The translations under genes and the position numbers were made by a program. 64,000 nt of DNA from Blasia pusilla (lineage: Eukaryota; Marchantiophyta; Marchantiopsida; Blasiales). Where the stretch lies: positions 56,730,001 through 56,794,000 of the forward strand of contig CM114271.1 in the NCBI GenBank assembly GCA_050084515.1, written 5' to 3'. A model generated the notes under the pieces. It had not been told where the DNA came from. It saw only the letters and a program-made list of their open reading frames with translations, and made no database searches. Of the stretch, positions 11,263 to 22,075 are shown in pieces (positions within the stretch are counted from its first letter, which is position 1; every line of letters begins with the position of its first letter).

Positions 11263-13660
11263 CGTTTTTGGCAAATATCAAGAAATATTGAGGAGGACTT
11301 ATCATCTAAACTTTTGAGATATGATTCAAATATACATAATCTCACAACACCTTCAATCACAGTGGAAATAAGAATTCTAGCTTGTATTAAAATTTTGATC
11401 AAATGATCAAAATTTGAATCATATATATTTCTCTAGCAACAATAGACTAGCCAACACATTAATCGAAGATGAAATTGTGTATTTTTTCTATTCGGGATTT
11501 AGAGATGTTAGAATTATTGAGATATAAAGCTCAATCCTACTTGTTGAAGTGCCTCTTAGGTCACTCTTGAGTTTCCTACTTCTCTACAAATGTTATAAAC
11601 CATGATATGATAGAGAAGGAAAGATAATTATCAACATCATGGACACCATATATGCTTGAAATTTGACACTTGAGCTAGTTGTAAGTTCTCTAGATGTGAG
11701 ATCAATGCCTCCCACCCTTGTTATCACTAAAGTATGAAGAAAGACTTGTTTATGAGTGAGAATCATCTCTAGTTATATTTTCTCTAGAATAATTGAATTG
11801 AAAGCAAGGAGAAAGCACATTTTTCTTCTTAAGCTTAAGGGACTACAAGAAGTTTAAATGCATTTAAACCTAAGAAGATCTACACATTGTGTCACTTACA
11901 TGGATAAGGGGAGGGTTCTATAGACCTTACTATGCTATTCTCATAGACCAAGACACAAAATAAAAATCAAATGGATAACTTGAGATGCACAACACAAAGA
12001 GGTGTATTCCTCACTTCTTACTCATTGAATTGCTTCTCCCCTTGTATCTAGAAGAGTATAAAATAATTAATCAATATCTAAAATACGCAGTTGCAACTTG
12101 CAATTACTTGAGATGATAGATTTTGGTCTTACATCTATTCATGAAATCAAAAAGTGAGAGTGTGGATTGTTTGCTTGTCGCATAATTAAAAATCCACCTT
12201 GAAAGCTTTATATCAATACTTGTGACAAGGGAGGAAGTAGGAATTTTAAGTGCTAATCCGAATAGATTGTAAGAGAATTCACACTACATCGAGGATAAAA
12301 AAGACTACGTACCATTTACAGTTGATAAGAAGGAATTCCAAGCTAAAATTTTGGAATGGTCAAAAGAATTACCTATGAATATGATTCAAGCAAATAGCAC
12401 AAACTTAAATATTCATATGAATCATGCAAATGAAGTACCATCATGTTTAAGCGGAGTTCATCCAATGTTTCCTCCTAGTTATTAATTTTCTCTACGTTCC
12501 ATTTTACCAAATTCTTCTAGATGTTCTCATATGCCTACAAGTTGGGAAATCTTGTTGCTTTAAAAGTTTGTAACAAGTTCTCCCAAAAGACTTGGATTCT
12601 TTTAAATAATAGTATTGTGTGGGTATAAACAAAATTCTGCGAGGCTATTGAAGTGAGATTTCCTCATATGAGACATCATGCTTGTAGCAGGTTAATCTGA
12701 TGTGAATTGAAAGAAATTTCTAACGATTATTACTGAAAGTAGTGCCTTGGGAGAGGAAGTGACAAAACTACCCAATGGTCTACCATGCCGTATGGTTCAT
12801 CATTGTAAGTGTTAGAAATTGCTTCTCAAAGTATGAGTGACTGTGAATTTAGCTATAGGGACCACTAATGTTTACTTTTGGTGGAATCCTTTCGCTGATT
12901 TTCTCCTATGTCTGCGTACATTTTGCTAGCACGTTATGGACTATAAAGACCGATGATGGATTTGTAAATAAATCCTAGTATACTATAATCAAGCTGAAGT
13001 CATTTTAATCAAGTGACTCCTAAAGGCATATGAGACCCATAAAGAAGTTAAAGGCGAAGTGGGAGGGCATACGTGTATGAAAGTGCTATCAAAGTCATAC
13101 GTGAGAAATATTACATTTGTATTATTATGGGAGAGTGTCGTCTTGATTTTCAAACACCTCTCCTTTTGGCATGTGACGCTCTCACCCGACACCGTTCTAA
13201 CATCCATCCTTAGGTTCACTCAAGAGCTGGCTAAGTTATCGGGTCACACGTTTTGGGGCATTGATGGCTAATTAGAATTATCCATGATTTCTAACCCGTG
13301 CATCATACATACATCGACTAGGGTATCAACATAAAGGGGATTATTGTCACAAGAAGATGATTCTTGTGTCATGCTTTCTCTTTGGTTTCATTTTTCTCCT
13401 ATCTCTATTATTATTGGAGATTGGAGAGTGCCTCTTTCTTTTTGCTCTCTAATCAAGATCCCTCAAAATTGAATATTTAATTAATTTAAAATAACATTTA
13501 AAAATTATAAGAATTGAGCAGGCATAGTATCCAGTATTTCGTATTCGGCTTTCAAAGCTTTCTGTCAAGCGCACACACTTTATCTAATGTAGGGACAAAA
13601 GCACGCGCGCTCCGTTTGAACGACCGCTGATTTGGCTGTTTCCGGAATGGGCTTCACCAT
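11263..13660. other. AT-rich intergenic DNA; one orphan open frame
   Basis: No gene is recognised. A 70-codon plus-strand frame without an ATG runs from 12273 to 12485 (it includes DYVPFTVDKKEFQAKILEW). Its composition is protein-like, but I cannot place it. The rest is stop-rich. Confidence 0.5.
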
Positions 13661-13931
13661 TTCTCGTTGGCAGTATTGACCGGCGACGCAACTTCTTATT
13701 ATGCACGACTGTTTGCGATTTACAGCGCTGTGTTCCGTGCACTCACTTCGGAACGAGGAGCGTTGCATGGAAATGAGGAGTTGAGGAGTTTGAACTTGTT
13801 TCGGGGGTTCATTTGCAGCTACCTACGACTACTTCCGACTTCGTCGTGCGGCTGCGTTCAGGCGTCCATCCGCGGCGTCGGTAGCAGCTTCGAGCGGTGG
13901 CGCTGGAGCGGAGTGAAGTGGTACGGATCCC

Positions 13932-16900
13932 ATGGGGCCTCCGTTGAAAGTGTCATTTCCCGTCAAATCCGATCTGGTGAGTGACTCAATTTTCTGTGCA
14001 ATTCTGTTCGTGGTGAAGTTTTGATGGAAGGGAATGCCATCATCTGTTTTCCTCTAAGGAGTTCTTTTGTATTGTAGGGAGCTCTGGAGCATTTGGTCAG
14101 CATTGAGCCGAGAGACCTGTGTGTAGAAGCCAAAGTAGAGTATTGTCGTGCAACACGGGACCTCCGGAGCTGTGGACGGACAGTGCAGCATTTGCTAGTT
14201 TCCTGTGGACATGCCTGCTTGTGTGCTGAGTGCAGTCAACGTTGTGATGTGTGCCCTATTTGCCGGGCACCAATCGCCAAACTTGAGACTGCTCTCCGCC
14301 TGCGCCTGTACGACGAACTTGTAGAAGCAGGGCTTGTTCCCCAAGCACGAGAAGATGAATCCAGAGAAAGGGAGAAGGACGGACAATATTTGACACTGGA
14401 TGTTCGACGATTGTATTCCTTCTTCGATGTTGCCCTTGAAAATAATCTGGTGTCTTTAGTATGCCACTGTATCCTTTCAACTAGGCAACAGCAATTCTCC
14501 AAGAAATGGACTTTTTAATTTTTTATTCAATGGTTTTTGTCATTGTGTCATGGGATTCCGGTGAACTTCGGCTGAGACCCTGGATTCCTTTCTTGAAATC
14601 TCTTTATCTGTTTTATGTTTCTTTTCCTGAGTGAATGCACTGTCAGCTCCGCATTCTTCCCTCCACTAGTTAGGTTTTTCCTTTGGTCGGACTTTGCAAG
14701 TGTGGGCTCCGTGTGTGGCATACTGTCTTAAATTTCGTATTTTTTCTCCCCGTCTAGTGTGGTTCATTTATACCGATGAAAGGTTAGAATAGTTGCTTTC
14801 CTCCTAGAGGCTTATCGCCAAAAGATATTGATTACAATTGGCTTTGGTCACATCTGTGCAAGGTTTTAGACGTTCAGGGTTTAAGGTCCAATCTTTTAAC
14901 CCTAGCTTCGAGAAATTTTTCCTTCACATGTGAACTGACTGGCTCTAGACGAGATTTGCAACCTTGACTCGATGTGTCAGATGTGTCAGAGGTCTGTATG
15001 GACGAGGGTGCTGTGTCAAGTGATGCTCTTATGTCCATCCTGCTCGATGGGGATGTTGTGAAGGATTGGTGCAAATGGACTACTCTCAACATCACAAGGA
15101 CCTTGCGAGACATTTGTATCCTTCTTTTTCTCTGGAGATTGCTGGTTGCCACATGATTGTCCTGTGATAGACAAAGTTATGTGCCTATTAAGTAATAATT
15201 CATATCAAACTATGGCAACTTTACACTTGTTACATTTGCCGTAAGATAAGTTTGTGGAGGGGCATTTACAGTTTCACATCCCACGTTCGCTCACTGTATG
15301 CATATTGATTTAATTGCAGTCCCAAGTACTTTTGATCGTGGCATACACACTCCACTCCTCACATTGCATTGCAAGCATGAGCAAGTTGAAACAACTCATA
15401 TAATCTATTTCGAAGTCTTGTGTTAACCCTTCACTATCATGGCCCAGACAACCTAGGGTTCAAGCAAATGCAAAGTAAAACAGATGTAATGTTTAAAAGC
15501 ATAAGGAAGCTGGAGGGAGTGGAACATGTTCTTGAGGCTCTGGAGTCACCCATGATTGATCCACAATCTCCGTCTCTGGTTGAAGTGCATAATCTACTGG
15601 AGGGTGTACGGAAAACTTCACAGGTTGTATATCTGTGTTCCTCACAATTGGAAATGAATTTCTCGTTTATGAACACTCTCCTTCAACTGATTCTGTTTCA
15701 TAATTGATTGTTCAGTGCAGCAGATTAAATACCTCACTCCAGAGATGCTGAGCTCTCTGGAATCTGTACTTTTTGATTTCTGAGTTATTGTATCTTCATC
15801 TGAAGGACACTGTCTGTCAGGTAGGAAACTTATTACTTCGCCCATTAACATATTGATTTACACATTGAGGTACTGCAGCACTTGGAGGTCATGGCCTGGT
15901 GTACTAGGCATCGATTCTTGGAAAATTTGCCCTCAAGGTTTGCCCACACTGGCCTCTGGAGAACTGCAGTGAAGGAGAGAAAATCAGCAGCTCATGAAAG
16001 GGCATGGTCTGAGTATCCTCCAAGCTTTGAACAGGTGGGACCTAGGTCTCTTGCAACTCTATTCATAGAGGACGCTTTAGCAAATTTGGCGATTGGCAGA
16101 GACGATGATGAAGGTGGAAGGGATATACTTGAATTGGAACGGTTAAGACAAATATCTGTACCATTATCTCCACCTTTCAGACAAAGACGAGACAGTGGAG
16201 TACAGAGTTTCTCAACTAGCGCTGCTTCTATCTACCCTCCTGAGAATGTTCGTGCTGCAGTGGATCTTCTTTTTCTGGAGGGGAGCTCTGATCTCATTCT
16301 TGCAAAGAGAGCCATCGTATCCTCTTTGCTCTCTGAGATGGAATACTGTGACTTATGTGCTGCATTCTGCAATTTGTTAGTCTTGAACAGGCAATCTTTG
16401 TTGGTGAAATTTCTCCGGATGCATGGATAGTTTGTGACAAATGGAAATTCTCTGTTCCTTAACATGGCTTGTAGTTTTTATACTATTTGTTTGACCGGCA
16501 TTGGACACTTTCTGACACGAGCTGGAGAAGTACTGTTGATGACTATGTTGGTACCTTTGGTATCACAAGGCCTTTCATGTTAGAATCATTTCTTTTCTAC
16601 CTTTTGGATGACAACAGTGACGCTGCACTGGAGGTACAACCAAATCTCCTCTCTTCAAATATTTTTGTTAGTAATGGAACGATTCCTCAGAACTTGTCAG
16701 GGGCAATGTGGGTCATCTAACAACAGAGGAGTAGTTTTTGAGTACTTCAAGAAAGCGTTTCCATCCTGTCTTCAATGTGTAACTTACTTTTACGGTGGTC
16801 CTATCTAGTGTTGTAGTCTACCTCAAGTTTTGTAGATTTTCCTTTTTGAGGGCTGTAAATAGTCCAATCAGAGCCTTAACATTTTGAGCTTCTATCTTGC

Positions 16901-18529
16901 AATGGGGAATTGCTGTTCTCATGTACAGGATTGTTTCAATGGTAACATCTGATTCAGTCGGTATCATTTTGAGAGGCTGGTTGCCTTGGCCATACAACAG
17001 TTAAGACTGAACCCAAGAGAATGAACAAGGAGTGGGATGGATTATGACAAATAGAATGTGGCATGTATACACAGGTGTGAAGATCCATGAGTGTGTTGGC
17101 ATAATAAAAGCTGATTGATATGTCACAACTGTTTCTGTTTTAGTGTAGGTAGTATAAGTATCTTGCAGTTTTGAAGCATATTGACTTTTATTTCTGGTAT
17201 GAATGCAGGAGGCGTGTCGGTTATTGCCAGAGATTGTCAGTCCAAGCATTCATCCTAAAGTTCCCCATGTCTTGCTTGAAAGGGGAAGACCAGATATAGC
17301 GTTGTCTGTTTTGCGGAGCAGTGGACGGGATGGGCGATTTGGGATTGTGATCAAGTCTGAGCAAGCAGTTGCTATTCCCCTTACAGAGGCGATTACAGCA
17401 GTGAGAGTACGACTCCAGTGTGGCCTACTGACTGAAGCATACCTTTACCAGAGAGCTCACTGTCTTAGAGTCAAGTCTGAAGAGATACGAAGGCGATCAA
17501 GTAAGATACGCAAGCAGGAGAAGGAAGCCATGGAGGCACCTCGTAACTCGTCATCGGAAATGAATGAATTGGTTGGAGAAATCTGCTGGTTTTCCATACG
17601 ATGTAATTTACTCAAAGAAATGATAGAGCTTCCCTGGCTAGGGGATGAAGAGAGAGTAATAAAGAAGTACCTTCTTGATCAAGTGGTTCAAGATGCTTCT
17701 TCTACTGCTGGAAACTTCTTGGTTGTCTTTTATGTCCAGGTTGGTATACCCTGACTTCTCATGTTCTATACTGTCTTTACAATTGGTTTTGGAAGACTTT
17801 TAACAATGATCCTCAAACACTTCATTGTTCCTTTCTATGTACAGCGATGCCGCTATGTTGAAGCCTACCTAGTACACAAGAGATTGTGTGATCTTGAACA
17901 GCAATACCTGGCACAGTGCACAGACGAAGAAAGGATCATTCGTTTCCAAAACGGCTGTGCTCATCGAACAAGGATTATTGTGAGTATCTAGTGGTGAGAA
18001 ATTGCTTTGCTTTGGGTTGGAACCTAACACGGTTGTAAATACCACAGGATGCCATCTTTTATGATATCAAGTCTATCCATGCGTGTGTTTCAACGTGCAG
18101 GAGGTATTTTATTTTCAGTGTAACCTTCAGCGTTGATCTCGAGATGCCAATGTTGCAGACCATGTTTGTCATTTAAAACTTTTGCCTGGTCTGTTGCAGG
18201 AAGCTTGTGTTGATCTTTTGCCTCAAGTTCAGCGGCAGCAGCTGAGGAGTGGAGTTCTTTTTGATTCCTTTGTGATGGAAGAAGAAAATTCAACTGCCTT
18301 AGAACAGATGGAAGTCGATAGATCTCACCATATGGCTGCACAAAGTGCAAACTGTATCATGCCATCACCCTTGTTCCAGGCTCCCCCATACAAACACCTT
18401 GCTCGCACATCTATGAGTAGACAAGAGGAGAACGGCCTGCCGCCTACTTCTGATTGGGGTGACTATCTGGCGCCTTCCATTCTTCATGGGAAAGGAGTTT
18501 TCAGAGCCTCTGCAAGTGTAACTCCTTGA
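13932..18529 (+). CDS. HOS1: HOS1-type RING E3 ubiquitin ligase with ELYS-like domain
   Basis: Nine exons: 13932-13976, 14078-14468, 14981-15115, 15448-15623, 15879-16316, 16475-16633, 17209-17739, 17845-17979, 18200-18529. They join in frame to 779 residues. A variant RING lies at about residues 38-78 (Cys47, Cys58, His60, Cys63, Cys67, Cys71, Cys74, Cys77; core CGHACLCAECSQRCDVCPIC). The middle part carries the HOS1/ELYS-like region, with YYLFDRHWT, FGITRPFMLESFLFYLLDD, EACRLLPEI and VLRSSGRDG. In Arabidopsis, HOS1 ubiquitinates ICE1 and CONSTANS and binds the Nup107-160 nuclear-pore complex, repressing cold signalling and flowering. The start is the first ATG in frame with the conserved AL.HL.SI...LC segment. 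The protein is shorter than the roughly 927 residues of Arabidopsis, so the variable C-terminus is either short or continues in missed exons. Introns 2, 3 and 5 carry U12-type signals. Confidence 0.9.
14469..14980 (+). other. U12-type intron 2 of HOS1
   Basis: The 5' splice site reads GTATCCTTTC, matching the minor-spliceosome consensus RTATCCTTT. A branch-site-like CCTTGAC sits at 14962-14968, about 13 nt before the AG. The intron is phase 1 and splits a Tyr codon. Confidence 0.8.
15116..15447 (+). other. U12-type intron 3 of HOS1
   Basis: The 5' splice site reads GTATCCTTCT. A branch-site-like CCCTTCAC sits at 15427-15434, about 14 nt before the AG. The intron is phase 1 and splits another Tyr codon, like intron 2. 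Confidence 0.75.
16317..16474 (+). other. U12-type intron 5 of HOS1
   Basis: The 5' splice site reads GTATCCTCTT. A perfect minor-class branch site TTCCTTAAC lies at 16455-16463, about 12 nt before the AG. The intron is phase 0. Confidence 0.8.
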
Positions 18530-20334
18530 TTCGACCATATATTCACCTTATTTTATCAAAAGACTTCAGAGATTTGTAGAATCTGTCCTGTGAAGGTACT
18601 GCGCTTTTTGAAGTGGACTTACCACTCCAACCATCGTGATTTCTAATCTTCGTCCATTTCAAAGACACAATGCCAACCTATCAGTATCAAGGTATTTTTG
18701 TGCTGGTATGGCATCCCGCTCTCGGGGAACAGTTATGCCGAGCCGGTAGTTTTGAGGTTGCCATGTAGACACCAACCTGCCGTTGGTGTAATGGTTTGGT
18801 CTCTTGATAGGTGTAAAAGTAAATGTCTGACGTACTCCATAGGTTAACAGGGTTCTGATTCACAGAACCAGTTTTGATAGGCCCAGGCTCGCAGGGAGCC
18901 CTGGAGACGTCATCTTGCCAAAGGAGAGCTGGGTTATGACTTCTAAAGTCGAAATCTATGAGGTGTCAACTAAATGCATGAGGATGTGTATCCCGAGTTT
19001 CACTTGGCTCTGCTAGTCTGCAAATGGGTGCGGAGCAAGGCTGTTGTACCGTATGACTTGAGGTCGATTGATTCAAGCGATTGGGTATTCGATCAAGCTG
19101 AAACCACGGAAGGGTCGGTGCCATGGATCTCCTGAATGAAAGGTTAGGGATATTTCTTCAAGTGGCGTGGCAAACAGGCATCATTTTTACCCAGTAAGAT
19201 ATGGGAGGGAGGATTTGTCTCCAAATCAGGGAAGGTGTATAGCTAAGCTGGTTAGAAGTCATGGAGGCAGGCATGATCCATCATATTGGACTCAGCTTGT
19301 TGTACCGTTCTATCTCGAGGAAGCGTATTGTCGTGCCTGCCCTCGAATGGAAAGGCTGTAATATTATATCGGTGAACGATCCGTAAATGAGAAATGGCAT
19401 TTTTCCAGCTTGGTCTCACTGATTGTGCTCACTGCCCTGGTGAAGGATCTCACAACAAGAACTGGCATTCTGCAAGCAGTTCTGCTTGCTCACACTGTCT
19501 ACCTTAGACCCTGCAGTGATAATAATAATAATGTGATGTTCAGATTTGCAGAAACCCGACATTTTACCTCGAAAAGGAGCCACGCATGGAACCCTTGTCA
19601 CGGGGAGAGGTCATTTACCCACGTATTGAAGGTCTGGCACGGCGCGTCCGTCACCTGTGGAAGTCAGCCGCTTTGCAATCACCTTGCGCAGCTCTCTCAG
19701 TTGACCTGCCGGGACATGATCTCGGACGTGCAACGTGGTAAGGGATGTGCATTCACAGCATGGGCGTTAGCGAAGGAAGAAACTGGCCATGATAAAGCGA
19801 GATACTTCCGAGTTGCGGGATGGGTGTGCACATCGGCACCTCTATCATAACATATATGGATTGATTGTTCCCGGTCCCGGTCCAACGAAACCGAATCTTC
19901 TTCACGCTTTCTCGATGCTTGCTCCGGCAAGCCTGAAGGCTGTCAACGGACGCGAGAACGGAGGAAGCGGGAGATGTTGTCGTCACCTCGATGATCTCGG
20001 GTACACACTCTCGAGAAATTAGCGGATCAAGAGGACATCATCAAAGGGCTTCAGGAAATCTTTCCAGTCTTTTCCCGGTGCGGGAATGCGGATCGATTGA
20101 GTCCTCTGAGTTGCGATTTCTTGATTATTTAGTCCAGATTGTGGAGTAAAAGTGATTTTCTTTTCCCTTCACGTTGTCATTTATATTTTTATCCATACCA
20201 TGGCAAAGGACTGAGTTTTGGCTTTTTTAAGCACTAGGGGCATGACAGGAGATTTTTTTCTTTAGCAGTTGAGTTTAAAGTTGGAGGAATTTTTTTCTTT
20301 AGCGGTTGATTTTAAAATTGTTTGGGGAGTTTTT
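18530..20334. other. HOS1 3' flank and intergenic DNA
   Basis: It is GC-richer than the surrounding intergenic DNA up to about 20.1 kb, so part may be HOS1 3' UTR or unrecognised exons. One open stretch, 19552-19737, is bounded by a 3' splice-like CAG and a GTAAGG donor, but its phase does not join exon 9. No domain is recognised. Confidence 0.35.
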
Positions 20335-20488
20335 GTTAGCGTCCGTGAAAGGATTAATGATGCGATATATAAATTCAAAAAAATATTTTGCCGATATCAT
20401 ATGAAACATTTTCTTATTGCCTAGGTGGCATGTGTCAAACATAGAGGTGTTTGCAAATCAAGAAGACGCTCTCCACTAATAATATAGA
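20335..20488 (-). mobile_element. truncated non-autonomous Helitron
   Basis: Read on the minus strand, it begins TCTATATTATTA, followed by GAGAGCG, then CTTCTTGATTTGCAAACACC, an A base flanking the TC end. It matches the first two thirds of the Helitron at 36964-37178, down to a TTCACGG word. The 3' hairpin and CTAG end are missing. Confidence 0.6.
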
Positions 20489-21723
20489 TTTGAATTATCT
20501 ATTTTCATTTTAAATTATTAACGTTACGGAACTATCATAAGAATATTTCTTTCCTCATCAAATTAATTAATAAAGAAATGGATATCCATGCATAATTAGT
20601 ACTACTCGGTGCTCGTGCCATGCATTGTCGTGCATCCACACTTGTCTCTCCAAATTAGCTAGATGATTATCATGTAGATTTGTTATCTATATTATTGTAG
20701 TATTATATTTTATTAAATACAAATATTACATGAATGATAATTATCTTCTTCTAATATTAGAAGAAATTTTGTTCATAAATATATTGCTTTTTCATCAAAG
20801 AAAGGAAGACAATGAAGTAGAAAGAAAGTTGATTTTTTAATGGGGAGGGGAAGAAAGAAAAAAGAAAAAATGGGAGAAAGAGAGAGAAAGTTGCGTCAAG
20901 ACAAGACTCTACTGATGATTCGTGTAAGAAAATCTCTAAACCAACCATATAATTTAGATTTGACCTTGAGATAGTGACATAAGTAGCTTCCAAATTATAG
21001 CATTATAAATGTTGGGATTCTTTACCTCATCACCTCCAATCGTTCAAAGATTCATACTTTGGTTAAGTGGTGTTGAGATGGGCTTGTAGGATATGATGTT
21101 GGATTAGCATCAAATTCCCTCCATCTTTGATATACACTCTACACTATTCCCAAATCCTCCAATCATACTTATTTGTATCAATTGCTTTTTACTACGAATC
21201 ATAATCAAAACATCAACATTTAAAGAATAGAGTGAAGAATCTAAAGTGCAAACGTGAAATCCACGAATCTATAAGAACTTACTAATTTTAACATAGAAAT
21301 TTCTTGGAGCAATTTTTTCTGCCCACATATATCCTTCCTCGATTTGCATACGAGAGGCGGATGATATGGATGGTTATATCGATGGGGCTACATTATATAG
21401 ACTTCCTCCAAAATCCTTATTCAGAATTTAGAAATACATTCTCGAAGTCAATATGATGTATTTTCCATGATTTTCTAGTTGGAAATACAACAAAATTTTT
21501 GATTATCACCATCTTGTTTACAAGATTGAATGCCGCATCATAGTTGTAAGGTCCATTATGTGAACAAAGAAGAAGTAAGATACAACACGAGTATGTATCA
21601 AGCAAAATCACTGAGTTAAGAGAAGGAGGAGAATAGGAGTTTGAGTGTAAGGTTAAGTAGGAGGAATTATTTTTCGTGGATAGGCTAAGTAAAGATAGAT
21701 CCAGTCGATAAGAGGGTTAAAAA
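20489..21723. other. AT-rich intergenic DNA, no gene seen
   Basis: Stop-rich in all frames; includes a purine-rich patch near 20.82-20.90 kb. Nothing else is recognised. Confidence 0.6.
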
Positions 21724-22075
21724 CAAGTCTCCAATGGTAAGATACAAGTGACACGAGATTCGTTGAGTGTGAGTTTTGGAGGTGAGTTTTTAGTCAAGTC
21801 TCCGGTGGGAAGTTACAAGCAACATCGGATCCAAGTGTGTCACTTTAGGAATAGAGTTGTTAGTTAAATTTCTGGTGGGGACCGCCAAATAACATCGGAT
21901 CCTAGAGTGTCCATTCTGGAGAAAAATTTTCAATCAAGTCTCTGTTGGGGAGGAGCAAGTGACACCGGATTGGAGAGTGTCAAGTCTAGAGGAAAGTTGG
22001 CAGTTAAGTCTCTGGTAAGGATAAATAAGTGACATCAGATCTAGAGTATGTCAGATCTGGTGGGTTGAGGGTTTA
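21724..22075 (+). repeat. degenerate 70-bp tandem repeat, five copies
   Basis: Units start at 21724, 21795, 21865, 21935 and 22005. Each begins with a YAARTYTCYGGTGG-like box and carries a CATCGGATC...GTGTC box about 30 bp later. Spacing is 70-71 bp throughout while the sequence has diverged. It resembles the subrepeats found in some plant LTRs or leader regions. Confidence 0.75.

Noticed and set aside
19410-19850. 146-codon plus-strand frame after HOS1
   Set aside because: No domain, overlapped by other open frames of similar length, and not joinable to HOS1 exon 9 in phase.
21724-22075. Evenly spaced repeat considered as a CRISPR-like array
   Set aside because: Units are 70 bp, diverged along their whole length without unique spacers, and the setting is a plant nuclear genome.
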